Of a stretch of 64,000 bases of DNA, positions 12,595-24,670 are shown one piece after another. The DNA is from Lindgomyces ingoldianus (taxonomy: Eukaryota > Ascomycota > Dothideomycetes > Pleosporales > Lindgomycetaceae), in NCBI RefSeq assembly GCF_010093535.1, contig NW_022985207.1, forward strand, positions 82,214 to 146,213, in the 5' to 3' direction. Position 1 is the stretch's first letter; each line of letters starts with the position of its first letter. Both the position numbers and the translations under genes were made by a program. The notes beneath the pieces are model-generated. The model did not search any database, was not told the DNA's origin, and saw only the letters and a list, made by a program, of their open reading frames with translations.

Positions 12595-14543
12595 TAGGAC
12601 CTATTCTAGACTAGTCCTAAACCTGCTTAGTATTATTCTATATTCCTACTATTACTTAGCTACATCTTTTTCTTTTTCTACTCTATGTATTCTAACATCC
12701 TACTATTAAGAAGTAGTTAATGTATGTTACTTTTTACTTCTTTTTTTATCTACTTTTAATTATGTTTGTGTTACTATAGTACTACCCTAGCTATCTTTTA
12801 ATACTCTTAAACCTCTACTAAGAAAATACATCTAGTCTCCTCTACCTAAACAACCTCTTAGTCCTAATAACAAGATACTAGAACTAGAAGACATATTATT
12901 TAATAATAATTTTAATAACTTAAAAGATAATAATTTTAATAACTTAAAAGATAATAATTTTAATAACTTAAAAGATAATAATTTTAATAACTTAAAAGAT
13001 AATAATTTTAATAATGTATATAACCTTTTATATAACTCTTTTAATAGCTAATTAAATAACTTTTTAAAATAGCTTTAAAGTCTAGAGTAAATATACTATT
13101 TTTATGTCTAGTATAAATTTACTTTTTATAACAGCTAAACTTACTTATATTAAGTTAATTTTTAAATACCCTCTAACACATCCTAGTAGCTATATAATAG
13201 TAATTAATGTAGGCAACTTTTATAGTAACTACAAACTACTTATTAAAGCTTTATAAGTACATATTTATTAAACCTAAATAGATTTTAATTCTAATAGATT
13301 TAAAGTATAATACATAGTACTCTTTTAACTAGAAGGTGTTATAGAAGCTAACTACATCTACTTACTTAAGTGTCCTCTATATGCGCTAGACTATGCAGTG
13401 TAAAGGCATTAAAGCTTACTAGTATATATATCTTAACTTGCTGCATATAACACACACGCATGTTACAACTTACACATAAAAAATAATTATAAATAAAAAG
13501 GCTTTATTTAAGGTTCCTAAGACCTTTAGCTACTTTAATAAGATAATAAAGTATTCCTAAGTACTAAAAAAGATATAAGCTAAAAAAAGCTATTAGTAAC
13601 AGTAACTTAATTATAAGTACTAATTAAAAAAGTAAAAAGAACCTGTAAGTATATCTAATTTACTTAAGTTATTTATACTAATAGGATTTAAGATGCCTAT
13701 AGTTGCCCTTAATACTATATTAGGTGCTATAATAGACGTGCTAACATATTAATTTATAAAGACTATTTCTAGTAAGGTATTAACATAGTAATAATTAATT
13801 ATAATTTATTACATAATTTAATTTAGAATAAATGTTTTTTAGACACACTAGCTAATTACTGTATTATAGAGCTAGTTAGGTTAAACATAGCCTTTTATAG
13901 TAAGTCTGTCTTTTCTTATTATCTTTTATATTACGCTTATAATGTGTTTAAGAATAGATTATTTATAAAGCTAAAGAAAAATAGTACATTATAATAACTA
14001 TAAGTGTAAAGTTATAGTGTAAATACTTAATAACTTTATTATATTACTCTATATACTTATAACCTAGATTAGAACTTATTCCTATAGCCTCTCTGCACTA
14101 AAGAAGTCCCTTATTAAATATATAAAGTAGCTATTTACTATATGCTATAAGCTTTTTTGCTCTAACCTTACACTTAGTAAGCCTATACTTTAAATTATTA
14201 AGAAGGTGTTTTTAATTCTATGTAGACTAGTTTAAAGCTAGCCTAGAGCTATAAGAGTAGTGCTGCTAGCATTAGGCTTTAACCTCTAAAGAGGTGCATG
14301 CTAGCCTTAACAACCTATCGCGAATACGCTAGTATATATAGAAGGAGAAGCTTCTACGCTAGCCTAATAGGCAAAGCCTTACTAGTGTATTATTTAAATA
14401 TAAGTAAAATTATAAAGGTAAACCTAATTTAGTATAAAACAGCATTATATTTATTTCTATTATGCATGCTAATAAGCTGTTAAATAGGTATATATATAGG
14501 GGATTAAACACAGCAAGTTTAGTGTTATAATATTCTACTTTTA
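12595..14543 (+). other. Unclassified RIP-mutated region with a tandem-repeat ORF relic
   Basis: AT-rich, with no intact ORF over 60 codons. In plus sense a read-through translation from about 12780 to 13680 looks like a former protein: a PLSPNNKILELEDIL segment, then the DNNFNNLK tandem repeat, then after more stops stretches such as SSYIIVINVGNFYSNYK and YLLKCPLYALDYAVQ. I do not recognise the family. It may be the host element into which copy 2, the foldback element and Copia-A were inserted. Confidence 0.5.
12902..13016 (+). repeat. 24-bp tandem repeat, about 4.7 units
   Basis: The units are almost perfect. Each 24-bp unit is a multiple of three and translates in plus sense as DNNFNNLK. 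Reversing the usual GAY-to-AAY and GAA-to-AAA RIP changes would give DDDFDDLE, so the repeat was probably an acidic tandem repeat in a transposon-encoded or duplicated protein. It lies within the unclassified region. Confidence 0.85.
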
Positions 14544-15675
14544 ACGTATCTAACGGGTTAGCCGGCCACACAGGTTGGCCGGCCACTTTTGCTAAGCCGC
14601 CACTAAACTCTACCTATCTACATAATGCCTTAACAACAACACTAGATTAAATCTTCTAAAGAACGTTAGATACAGCTTGCTCTTTAGGCTTTTAAATAAG
14701 ACTTAAAACTCTCCTTACAACACGCTGCAGCTATCTATAATGTCTCTTACACAACACTAAGTAATTAACGCGCTAGACAGCCTTTACAAGCAAAATGCTA
14801 GCCTAAATTAAGAAATCTAACTAAGCTTAAAAAGAAGGTAGTTGTTAAGTACATACTTAAGCTTATTACACGCAGATTTCCCCCTAGGCTTACAGCTGTA
14901 GCTAATATAGCTAATTCCTTGCCTGCAGAGCGCAATCTAGGCTAGGTTAGCTTAAACTAGCCTAGTATGTAGGTTAAGCACTGCTTTAAGTTTATAATAA
15001 AGTTTAATTACAAGTATAATTATAAGAGAGCGCTTTATAAAGATCTAGAGGTTATCTAGGGCTAGTTTTGCCTAGTAGCTAACATAAAAGCTAAGTATAG
15101 TATCTAGGATAAAAACAGGTATAACTTTAATAAGTTAGGCTTTATAATAGGCTAGATATTAACTAGAGCAGTTGTTACAGCTTTAAAAAGACAAGGACAG
15201 CTAAAGGTAATATAGTAAGGTAATAAAAAGTAGACAACAGTTATCTAAGGCATTAACATAACAGGGTAGGCTCTAAGATTATAAAGCTTTAAGTAGTAAA
15301 TAAGGCTGCTACATAACATAGATTATATAAAAGAAAGCAGATTTAAGCAGAAAAGACCTTAATAGTTAAGAATAAGGCTTGTCTAACTACTTTAAAGGAG
15401 TTTAAAGCGCGTAGTAATAGGAAGAAGCTAAAGACACAGGTGCGCGCTAAAGAAGGTAAGCTAAGTTAAAGGCAATGCAGGCAGTGTAATTAGACTAGGC
15501 ATAACTTGCATATGTGTAAGTAAGTAGCAGAAGTAGACTTTAAATAATATCTTATGTTGTATTACTTTATATAGGGCTAAAGTAGGCTGTTTTGCGAGAG
15601 AATAGGGTGGTTTTAGTAGGGGCTTAGCAAAAGTGGCCGGCCAACCTGTGTGGCCGGCCAACCCGTTATGTACGT
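14544..15675 (+). mobile_element. Pogo-derived non-autonomous element, copy 2 (1132 bp)
   Basis: Same structure and exact length as copies 1 and 3. TA target sites are at 14542-14543 and 15676-15677. The left TIR is ACGTATCTAACGGGTTAGCC and the right TIR ends GTTATGTACGT. Differences from the other copies are mostly transitions. The first catalytic Asp of the transposase remnant is again Asn (NFNKLGF). Confidence 0.9.
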
Positions 15676-16845
15676 TATAAGAAGTAAGCTAAGGTCTTTT
15701 TTAAATAGAAGACATTTAAGATAGACATGTTACATAAGCGTGTGCGTAACTTTTTTTTTAATAAAATTATTTTTACATGCATGCTACTAGGACATAGTAA
15801 GAGTAGGTTAATTAAAACTTTATAAAAATATATTACTAACATTCTTATAGTATTTACTTTTACTTAAGTGCTTATAAATGTTAATTACTATAAGATATAC
15901 TAAATTACATTTAAAAGACTCTTTAAACTACTTAAAAAAATTATAAAGTGTAATATTAAATAAAAACACATTTATAAAAGCAGATTTGCAGCTGTAACTA
16001 TAGACATAGATAGGAAGTAGATAGCTAGTAAGTAATCCTGTTTAGCACTAGTCCTAGACTAGTCTCTAACGCAAGTATATAGGGTTTAGAATGTATCTAG
16101 CTAAGCTTAATTCTGTATAAAAGGATTAGTGCATCTATTGCATAAGCTGTATACTTTTCTGCTATGTACACTTCTATTAGAGCATCCCCTGTGCAGCAGG
16201 GACTAGAGATAAGACTGCTTACTATTAAATTATAATAGCAGACTTAATTACTATAGCAGACAAGAATAAATATATTAAGCTTTATGCTAAACTTTAAAGT
16301 ATAACTTTTTTATAAGCTTACTTTTACTATTTAATAGTAATTTAACAGCAGATAACACTTTACCTAGTATTACTTACTAGGTAAAGCATAAGAAGCACTT
16401 AGTAATTAGAGTAGGCATTAATAACACTTACTTTCTTCTTTTAATTACCTTTATAAAGGCTTTATAACATTATACTAATGCAGTAGAATAGATAGGCTTA
16501 AAGTTAAACTTATATAGTAGGTAACTTTATTTTTTACTAGCTATTTTTAAGTACATTCTTTAATTACTTTTAATACACCTTATATACGCTGCTAATAACA
16601 CTGCAGTGCTATAGCGCTTACCACTTATAATACTTTGTAATATTAGGTCTGATTAATCTTTAGTATCTTCTATACTAATAAGAATACTTTTAGTGCTGCT
16701 TATTAGTATAATTTTATAGTCTATAAAGGTTCTACTTTTTTTATATTAAGTTTTAAAGTAATTATAGTCTAATTTATATTAAATACTTTACAACATTAAA
16801 TGCTTAATAAAGTAGATATAATTAATTTTACTTAAGATAATAATA
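15676..16845. other. Unclassified RIP-mutated filler
   Basis: AT-rich sequence continuing from 14543 across the element insertion. It contains ACTAGTCCTAGACTAG near 16056, a motif that recurs near 12607 and 23875. No ORF, LTR or TIR is recognised. Confidence 0.4.
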
Positions 16846-17945
16846 ACGTACTTCACGGGCGAGTTGCTCACACACCTGAGTCGCTTACTTTTGCTAAGAC
16901 CCTACTAAACCACCCTTCCTACACTAATGCATTCCCCACAACACTACTTAGACGCGCTAAAAGAACATTAGATACAGCTTACGCTCTAAGCTTTTAAACA
17001 AGACATAAAACTCTTAAAGAAATGTGCTGTAGCTATGTGCAGAGTTTTATAAAAAATAATAAATAACTATAGCACTAGACAACCTTTATAAGCTAATTCT
17101 ATAGCTAAATTATAAAGGCTAGGCAATAAAAAGGAGCAGGTAATTATTAAGACTATACTTAAGCTATATGCGCAAGGAATTTCCCCTTAGATAGCATTTA
17201 TAGCTAATATAGCTAATTCTTTGCGCGCTAAGCGTAATCTAGGCTATGTTTACATAAACTAGCCTAGTATATTTGTAAAGTGTTATTTAAAGCTTAAAGT
17301 AAAGTTTTAAGCGCAAGTATAGTTAAGAGATATTTAGCTAATTATAAACCCTGTCTTGCTAAAGTTGTACGTGTTATTATCTTAGATGCTATACTTAGCT
17401 TTAATATTCTCTACAAGGCTAAACCTGCTCTAAATTACCCTAGGACTCTTGCAGAGGGCTCTCTTATAGTTGTACTTACGCTTAAACGTTACTTTAAGCT
17501 CTAAATAACGCTTTACAAACATACTAGGCTAGTTTATGCAAACATAGCCTAGATTACGCTTAGCGCGCAAAGAATTAGCTATATTAGCTATAAATGCTAT
17601 TTAAGGGGAAATTCCTTGCGCATAAAGCTTAAGTATAGTCTTAATAATTACCTGCTTCTTTTTATTACCTAGCCTCTATAATTTAGCTGTAGAATTAGCT
17701 TATAAAGGTTGTCTAGCGCTAGAGTTATTTGTTGTCTTTTATAGAACTCTGCACATAGCTACAGCACATTTCTTTAAAAGTTTTATGTTTTATTTAAAAG
17801 CTTAGAGCGTAAGCTGTATCTAACGTTCTTTTAGCGCGTCTAAGTAGTGTTGTGGGGAATGCATTAATGTAGGAAGGGTGGTTTAGTGGGGTCTTGGCAA
17901 AAGTAAGCGACTTGGGTGTGTGAGCAACTCGCCTGTGAAGTACGT
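16846..17945. mobile_element. Foldback element (giant inverted repeat) from a pogo-family end
   Basis: TA flanks both sides (16844-16845 and 17946-17947). The left arm begins ACGTACTTCACGGGCGAG and the right arm ends with its complement. Unlike ordinary TIRs, complementarity continues inward for about 475 bp on each side (about 16846-17320 against 17472-17945), including the blocks CTTTGCGCGCTAAGCGTAAT and ATTTCCCCTTA. A loop of about 150 bp (17321-17471) separates the arms. The arms match the 5' part of the full-length Fot1-like element at 26699. It can therefore be read as a transposon end duplicated in inverted orientation. No coding potential remains. Confidence 0.9.
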
Positions 17946-18184
17946 TATTATCTTTACTATAAATACTACTAGGTATCTTTATTATAACCCTACTACATTA
18001 ACTCTTTAGAGTTAAAAGAAGCAGTTAAACTTTTTTATATTATCTACTTCTTCTTCTAAAGTTATAAAGAGCCTCTTAAAGAAACAGTATACTGTCTAGC
18101 TCTTATTTAATTAATGTTTACAACTAATTTACTCTTATAATAGCTCTACTACATCTTTAAAAGTTGCACTAGCAGCACTAAGGT
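17946..18184. other. Unclassified AT-rich filler
   Basis: Short mutated stretch between the foldback element and Copia-A. It ends with the target duplication AAGGT (18180-18184). Nothing else is recognised. Confidence 0.4.
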
Positions 18185-18475
18185 TGTCAGATATGCGCAC
18201 CTACTGTCAAGACAGGAGGAACGCTTGACGAAAGCTGCTACATAGTACGAGCAATAAGCTCGAACAGTATGTTGCAGCATTTTGCAGCATGTTGCAAGCT
18301 GGTCGCGCATAGGGCAAGTGCGCGAGGGACTCGGATTGGCAAAACAAAAAGCTGAGCAACACGAGTAGAGCAGAAAAAGGATTAATAAATTAATACAATT
18401 AATCATCATCCTATACATCATATCTAAACCTATTATTTATCTTAGGAAGCCTAGAAACAGTGCTTTAATCTGACA
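18185..18475 (+). repeat. Copia-A 5' LTR
   Basis: It is 291 bp, with TGTCAGA/TCTGACA inverted ends. Its end carries many YCR-to-YTR changes relative to the 3' LTR. It contains about three units of a TTGCAGCAT-type minisatellite at 18270-18298. Confidence 0.95.
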
Positions 18476-18508
18476 ATTAAGAGTCTTAGTGCCTCTATTA
18501 ATACAAAA

Positions 18509-21500
18509 TGGCCACCCAGCCTCCTTGAGACGCGACAGTCGTCCTTCGAGACCACACCGACTACAGAGCCTGGATGATGCAGCTGCAATTGAGATGTGTA
18601 GCGCACAGCATCTGGCCGCAAGTGGATCCTAAGTTGACCATCCAAATAATCTCTAAACCAAGAGCTCTAGAGATGCTGCTAATAGCTAAGTTTTTACTAG
18701 CCTCTAACATTAAAACGCCTACGCACATAAACAAGCTCTTAACAAGCAGTGTTAGAGCCTTTAAAGAAGCTATTAAATACTACAAGATTAAGGCTAACAA
18801 GTATAAGAGTAACAGACATAATTATAAAAAAAAGTAATTAAGCTTCTAACAGATTATTGTCTTTATCTAGTTAACAGTTAGCCTGCATCTGTAGTGTACA
18901 TGCTGTTCCCTAGATTAACTACTTAGATAGTACATTATAAACTTTAAAGCTATAGTAGGTGTTAATAACTAATTTAAACAAGAACATGCGCACAACTAAT
19001 ATAATACATTCTTAAAGCTGCTAAGAAACACAAGCATATAGAACCTATAGCTAGCAGAGTATAATTACGCTGCTATAGAAGCAGAGACATAAAATGTTCT
19101 AGAAACAATGTAGTTTAATGCTATAGCAAAGAACTTTTTAACTGCTATAAATAAAGTCGCCCCTTATTAGTTTACAACCTTTTAAGAAAGTAGATAGTTT
19201 ACACTAAATATAAATTAAAAAAAATAATAAAGCGCTTTTAAAAACACATAATGTTAAATTATCTAATATATATAAAAAAGCATAAAGCTACCTTTACAAC
19301 AGATAACTTATTATACCTTACTAAAAGTAGAAAAACTACCTAGAGCATAAATAAGAACGCCTGTAGTGTAAAAGTTATAATGTTAAGAAAATAAAGTAGA
19401 CCTTAACATTAATGTTATTAAGAAAATAATAGGAAGTTATTTTTAAGCTAGAAACCTGCTAAAACAGAAAGCACTAAATGTTCTGCATGTAGACACATCT
19501 ATGCACTAAAGGACTGCTTCTATGTCTATCTAGACAGAGCACTAGACTAGTAAATGCTAAATAAAAAAGTTAAAGAGCTTATAGCATTAAAGCGTAAGCA
19601 TAACTTAGAATTTTAAAGCCTACTTAAAGGGCAGCGTAGACATAATTTAAAAATACTAATCTTAAAAAGTTTATATACACCTACACTAGAGATATAAGAA
19701 GACTAACTTAAAAGCTAGAAAGTATTAAGAGTTAAAGCAGCTACATTACTAGCTATAGTTAATTTAAACTAGAACAGATATCTACTAAAAGAATTATTTA
19801 TCCTTAAATTAGGCTTAATATGCTACATTATAAATAATTCTAATTAAATTTATAACTATTATTTACTAACACTAGAAGACTTTATCTAGTCTAGAAACTT
19901 TTATGTATAGATTTAAAGCTATAGATTAATTACACTAAGCTTAAAAAGTAAGCATAAAACACATAGTTAAGCATACAGTCTTATACTACATAACGCTGCA
20001 CTGTGCCTAGACCTGCTGTGCAACCTAGTCTTGTTCTGCCTACTGCAATAAAAAGGAATCTAGTAGGACACATAAGCAAAGCTAACTGCTTTAAAGGCTC
20101 TAGATAGAATAATAATTAAAAATCTTATAAAGATTTATAGCTAATAGGTGTTAGAGTACTATCTACTATAAAAAGGCTTATATTATACATATATAATTAA
20201 CATAAGAACTAAATATAGTTTATAAAAGGCATTAGTAAAGCTATAGCATAAGCGTCTAGAACACCTTAGACTAGCTACACTTTAACACCTTATATAGTAA
20301 GCTAAGAGGGTGTAAATTAAAGGAATTATAACAGTTTAATGTAACTTATGTAGCAAAGCTAAAATATAATAATAAATTAGCTATGCACTATAAATTAGTA
20401 ATAGTAGACCTAGTAAAAGACTATTAATTAATTTCTATGCATACAAAGTATAGAGCATTATAAAAGAGTAAAGTTAAATATTAATTACTAATAAGTATTC
20501 TAGCCTCTAGTAAGACCTTTATTTTAAAAATAACAGGCCTACTAAATTAATTATTAAAGCTTTTATAATCTTTATTCTCTTTTTAAAGAACTATTATAAT
20601 ATTAGTGTAAAAGTTATTAAAGCTAATAATAAGATTATAATAGTAAAACTAAAGGTAAAACGCTAGCTAGCATTACATAAAATAACTATTAAGCCTTTAG
20701 CACTAGATACACAAGCCTAGAATAAAGAAGCTAAATGCTTAAAAAGTGTAAATAAGAAAAAGTTACAGGCTATATAACTAAATGCTAACCTACTATAGAA
20801 CATATAGCTATACATTACTAAAGCTAGCGTATACCTATACAATTAGACGCTAAACTATGTTAACAACTAGAAGACACTATATAAGATCTTCTTTACATAA
20901 GCAGCTTTAAATAATAAAGTTATTATATTAATTTAAAAGCTAAGCTTTACACATCTAAAAGCCTATAGCTATAAAGCATTTATAATAACTAATAATATAT
21001 ATTAGAACAAATCTAAGCTATAAAGGCTAGACCTAAAGGCGTAGATTAGATATTTAGTTAGGTACTAATTATTAAACATCTACTATGTATAGATACTACT
21101 GCTAGTAAAAGTAATTTATATATATAATATTATCTTTAACAAACACTTAATCTTTAGTAGTAAGCCTAAAGACTTAATAAATAACCTTATGTATAACATA
21201 GTAAAGAAAGTTACTATATATATTAAAATAATTAAGCTTCTAACACCTAGTTATTAGCTAAAGATAGAGTTATTCTCTAAAAACAACACTATAGACAATA
21301 CATTAAATCTTAATAAAGTAAACCTACTAGGCTACTATTAAAAAAGAAAAATTAGAGATAACTATTTATCTTTTTTAAATACTCTGCTACCTACAGCATT
21401 GCTTATGCAGTTAATAGCTAGAGCTATACTAAAGCTAAGCTAAATAAGGTCTTTAAAGACTATACTATAAGCTGTAGCCTTTATAGCTAGCATAAAATCT

Positions 21501-23150
21501 AAAAGTGTAGAAAAGTATAGTAGTAAGACACTAGATAAAGCAGCATTAATAAAAATGCTATCTAAAAAAAAACACTTTATAGAAGCTAGCTGCTACTTTT
21601 GCTATTAACTTAAAAGTAACTAGAAAAGCACCCTTTATATAAAATGTTTAAGGCAGCAGAAAGAACACACTTAGACAGTTATTAGATAATAAAATCCTAG
21701 ACAGAGGTCTAGATAAAGCTAATTAAGGCAGCTAGACAGTAGATTCTAGATTATATGTAGGTGTACACCTATAAGCTTAACAAGCACTATAGATTGCAAA
21801 GATGTAAGGCGCAACTAGTAGTCTACAGCAATTAATAAAGAAACATTACTACATAAGATACCTACACTGCCACCCTAGCAGGACGCTTATTTTAAATACT
21901 AATAGTAATATCTGCATGCTTTAACTTAAAGCTTAAATAATATAACATAACTAACACGTTTATACATGCAGCAATTAACTGCAATATCTACATGCAGATG
22001 CTAAAAGGCTATTAGAAACTAGGTATAATACTAAAGCTTTAAAAGGCACTGTATAGCCTATAAATTTCTTTTTTACTCTAGCAACACTATTTTATAATAA
22101 CTCTTAAAGGCTTTAAGTTCTTAGCTGTTCTACACAAACCCTACTATATAACTAAAGCTAGAATATTTTTTTTTATATAGACAACCTTGTTGTTGCGTAT
22201 AAAAAAGGCTCTAAAGCAGATGCACAGCGTGTAGTAGACTAGTTACAAGAGAAGTATACCCTAATAGAAGGCAAGGACCTATAATAGTTCCTAGAAGTTA
22301 AGATTATTAGAGATTAACAGCAATAAATAATTTAGCTATTATAGGCCTTATATATTAATAAGATAGCTAGGCTAGCTAACAGAAAGGACCTACAGCATGC
22401 TACACCTATAAGTAGGATTAAACTTATGCTGCAATCTAGTTTTGCAACTCTATTAAAAGTAAATTAATATTAGCAGAAGATTAGATCTCTGCTCTTTGCA
22501 GCAGTTACTATAAGACTAGACATTACCTTTACTACATTACACTTTGCACAGTTTCTCACAAATCCTGCATCTAACTATTAGGATGCAGCTAATTAAGTTA
22601 TCCTGTACCTACATGCAACACAGACATACGCACTCTAATTAGAAGGAGAAGACTACCTTGTAGTAGCAAGCAATGCGTTATTTATAGATAATACACTAAA
22701 TAGAAAGAGCTTTTAAGGCTATATTATTTAACTATTTAGCAGATAGATTACATAGTAAGTAAATAAACAAGATATAGTTACAACATTAACAACAGAAGTA
22801 GAATTACTTGCACTGTTCTAAGTTACTAAGGAAGCTATGTTTATAAGAATGCTTTTTAACAAACTATAAGTTAAGCTGCCTAATTTAACTATTATAATCT
22901 AGTGCAACAACAAGCAGACAATCTAACTAGTAAAAAAAGAGATATCTTAACTTTAAACTAAGCTCTAACATGTCAACATCCATAACTACTAGCTCTAACA
23001 GGAAGTCTCTTAACAAACAATTAAGGTTGTCTATGTCCCCTCTAGCGAGATGCTTGCGGACAGACTCACTAAAGCGCTTCTAGCCAGCAAATGGCCAAGC
23101 TTTCTTTAGCAAATTCAGCTAGTTAACGTCAGGGAGAGGATAGTCAGTTA
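18509..23150 (+). pseudogene. Copia-A gag-pol polyprotein relic
   Basis: ATG at 18509 starts MATQPP, followed at once by a TGA stop. After the stop the frame reads DATVVLRDHTDYRAWMMQL and continues to 18834, typical of the N-terminus of fungal Copia gag. From about 18650 onward G-to-A and C-to-T changes introduce stops. The RT motif has its second catalytic Asp replaced by Asn. The C-terminal end (about 22960-23150) is again readable and retains the RNase H tail and the ADRLTKAL signature. It would encode reverse transcription and integration functions of a Ty1/Copia element but is certainly inactive. Confidence 0.85.
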
Positions 23151-23254
23151 GGAAGCGGATATGGAAGAGATTGAAGCAAGAATGGAAGCCCTGGAAGCAT
23201 ACTAAGGTTGCGCAATCGGGAACCAGCTTGAAGCATGTCTAAGCTGAGGGGGTG

Positions 23255-23617
23255 TGTCAGATATGCGCACCTACNNNNNNNNNNNNNNNNNNNNNNNNNN
23301 NNNNNNNNNNNNNNNNNNNNNNNNNNNNNNNNNNNNNNNNNNNNNNNNNNNNNNNNNNNNNNNNNNNNNNNNNNNNNNNNNNNNNNNNNNNNNNNNNNNN
23401 NNNNNNNNNNNNNNNNNNNNNNNNNNNNNNATGTTGCAAGCTGGTCGCGCATAGGGCAAGTGCGCGAGGGACTCGGATCGGCAAAACAAAAAGCCGAGCA
23501 ACACGAGTAGAGCAGAAAAAGGATTGATAAATCAATACAATCAATCATCATCCCATACATCATATCCAAACCCATCATTCATCTCAGGAAGCCCAGAAAC
23601 AGTGCTTCAATCTGACA
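23255..23617 (+). repeat. Copia-A 3' LTR with assembly gap
   Basis: The flanks match the 5' LTR, and the visible 3' part is essentially free of RIP. The unknown bases 23275-23430 replace the segment that is 84 bp in the 5' LTR and holds the TTGCA minisatellite. Confidence 0.9.
23275..23430. other. Assembly gap (156 N)
   Basis: Run of N within the Copia-A 3' LTR. It coincides with the length-variable TTGCA-rich minisatellite, a plausible cause of the gap. Any translation across it is meaningless. Confidence 1.
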
Positions 23618-23990
23618 AAGGTATGCGCTTTGCTTTATATACTTATAATAGCTATTCTAACGCAATAAGTTCTTCTCTATTAACAGATATAAATGTTGCT
23701 TAGTAAAAAAGAATTATTACTCTCTTAGTATAAAAGGTAGACCTACGTTAGCAACTTTAAGATCTCTTATAAGAAAAAAGTTAGGCATTATTAAGTAAGG
23801 ACTAGTAGTAGATAGGTAAATGTTACTCTTAATAGTGCTTTAATAGTGTTGCATTAGTGTTTAGCAGAAGCAAGACAGGTGCAGGACTAGTCCTAGACTT
23901 AACAATTATAAAAGGTTGTGTAATATTTAATTTAAAACTAGATAGAGAGCTTTTGTACACTAACTCTAGTTGTTCTTAGGCTGAGATGCA
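23618..23990. other. RIP-mutated filler at the right edge of the left nest
   Basis: AT-rich sequence following the Copia-A target duplication. It contains GGACTAGTCCTAGAC near 23903, which is similar in inverted orientation to sequence near 12607. It switches to ordinary GC content at about 23990. Confidence 0.4.
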
Positions 23991-24213
23991 CCAGTCACGA
24001 CTTAAGCAGGGGGCATCGGAGTTCGTCGGGCTGGTGCAATGCCGAGCCTCCGATGGTGCACCTTTGGCGTTTTATCCTAAGCGCCGAGCCATTTAGTTCC
24101 CACCAATACTCCGAATCCTAGGCCGGATTTAGTATCATTCCAAGTGGCTTGCATGCTCGCACAGCCACAGACTCCTCACAATACGATACTAGCGGGTGCA
24201 TGAGGTAAGATGC

Positions 24214-24670
24214 GGGGTCAACTCTCATTAAGCCGGATCAGTCGCTCACTTCCGCTAGAAGTACCAATCAACATGGTGTCGCTGCATGAAATTGCGCCCT
24301 GCATCGCGCATAGGGCTCGTAACGACTTGCTGACCGATAAGAGAGATTCTACGTCTCATACAAGGTTATTCTGAGAAAATTTAGAGGAACAAAGACTCAA
24401 CCTTAGCACTGTAGGGAAGGGAGTCTGTTACACTAGAAAGGGCAGCGTTGTACAAAGCAGGCTTGAAGACGACAACGCAAACGTAATTTTTTCAGAGGGG
24501 TAGATTACAGACATTAAGAATTAGCTATAGAGCATTATTTCTACTAAAATATAGCAATATTTGTTATGCGCATTGCCTCTCCTGTAGCTGAAAGTCGAAG
24601 TACCCCTCACTTTTCTCGGCACACAGTGTTTCTCGCTAAGCAGTGAGGGACGTTAATCTTTAGGCAGCAA
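24214..24670 (+). repeat. Diverged duplication, unit 1
   Basis: It shares with unit 2, in the same order, blocks resembling TGCATGAAATTGCGCC, CTGTAGGGAAG, AGTCGAAGTACCCCTCA and GGCAGCAAT. The offset is nearly constant at about 970-1000 bp, which supports one old direct duplication rather than chance. Confidence 0.6.

Larger units (their letters stand above)
18185..23617 (+). mobile_element. Copia-A, complete LTR retrotransposon (dead)
   Basis: LTRs 18185-18475 and 23255-23617 begin TGTCAGATATG and end TCTGACA. The 5-bp duplication AAGGT lies at 18180-18184 and 23618-23622. A purine tract, GCTGAGGGGGTG, directly precedes the 3' LTR. Coding sense is plus: gag start near 18509, RT core YIDNLVVAY at 22174-22200 (canonical YVDDLVVAY), RNase H region with HVNIHNY near 22968 and a SSEMLADRLTKAL motif near 23040-23085. 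The first about 160 internal bases and the last about 300 are nearly unmutated, while the middle is heavily mutated. Confidence 0.95.

Noticed and set aside
12902..13016. Regular direct repeats resembling a CRISPR array
   Set aside because: Units are contiguous 24-bp tandem repeats without spacers, in a fungal genome; it is a coding-type minisatellite.
15461..15661. 66-codon minus-strand frame, repeated at 36385-36585
   Set aside because: Encoded antisense in the 3' end and TIR of the 1132-bp elements. The apparent conservation is element copy identity, not a gene.
18149..18421. 90-codon minus-strand frame, and similar ones at 34824-35086
   Set aside because: They lie inside Copia-A LTRs and recur only because the LTR recurs.
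23144..23578. Frames of 66-144 codons across the N run on both strands
   Set aside because: They exist only because N codons are not stops. They lie in the Copia-A 3' LTR.
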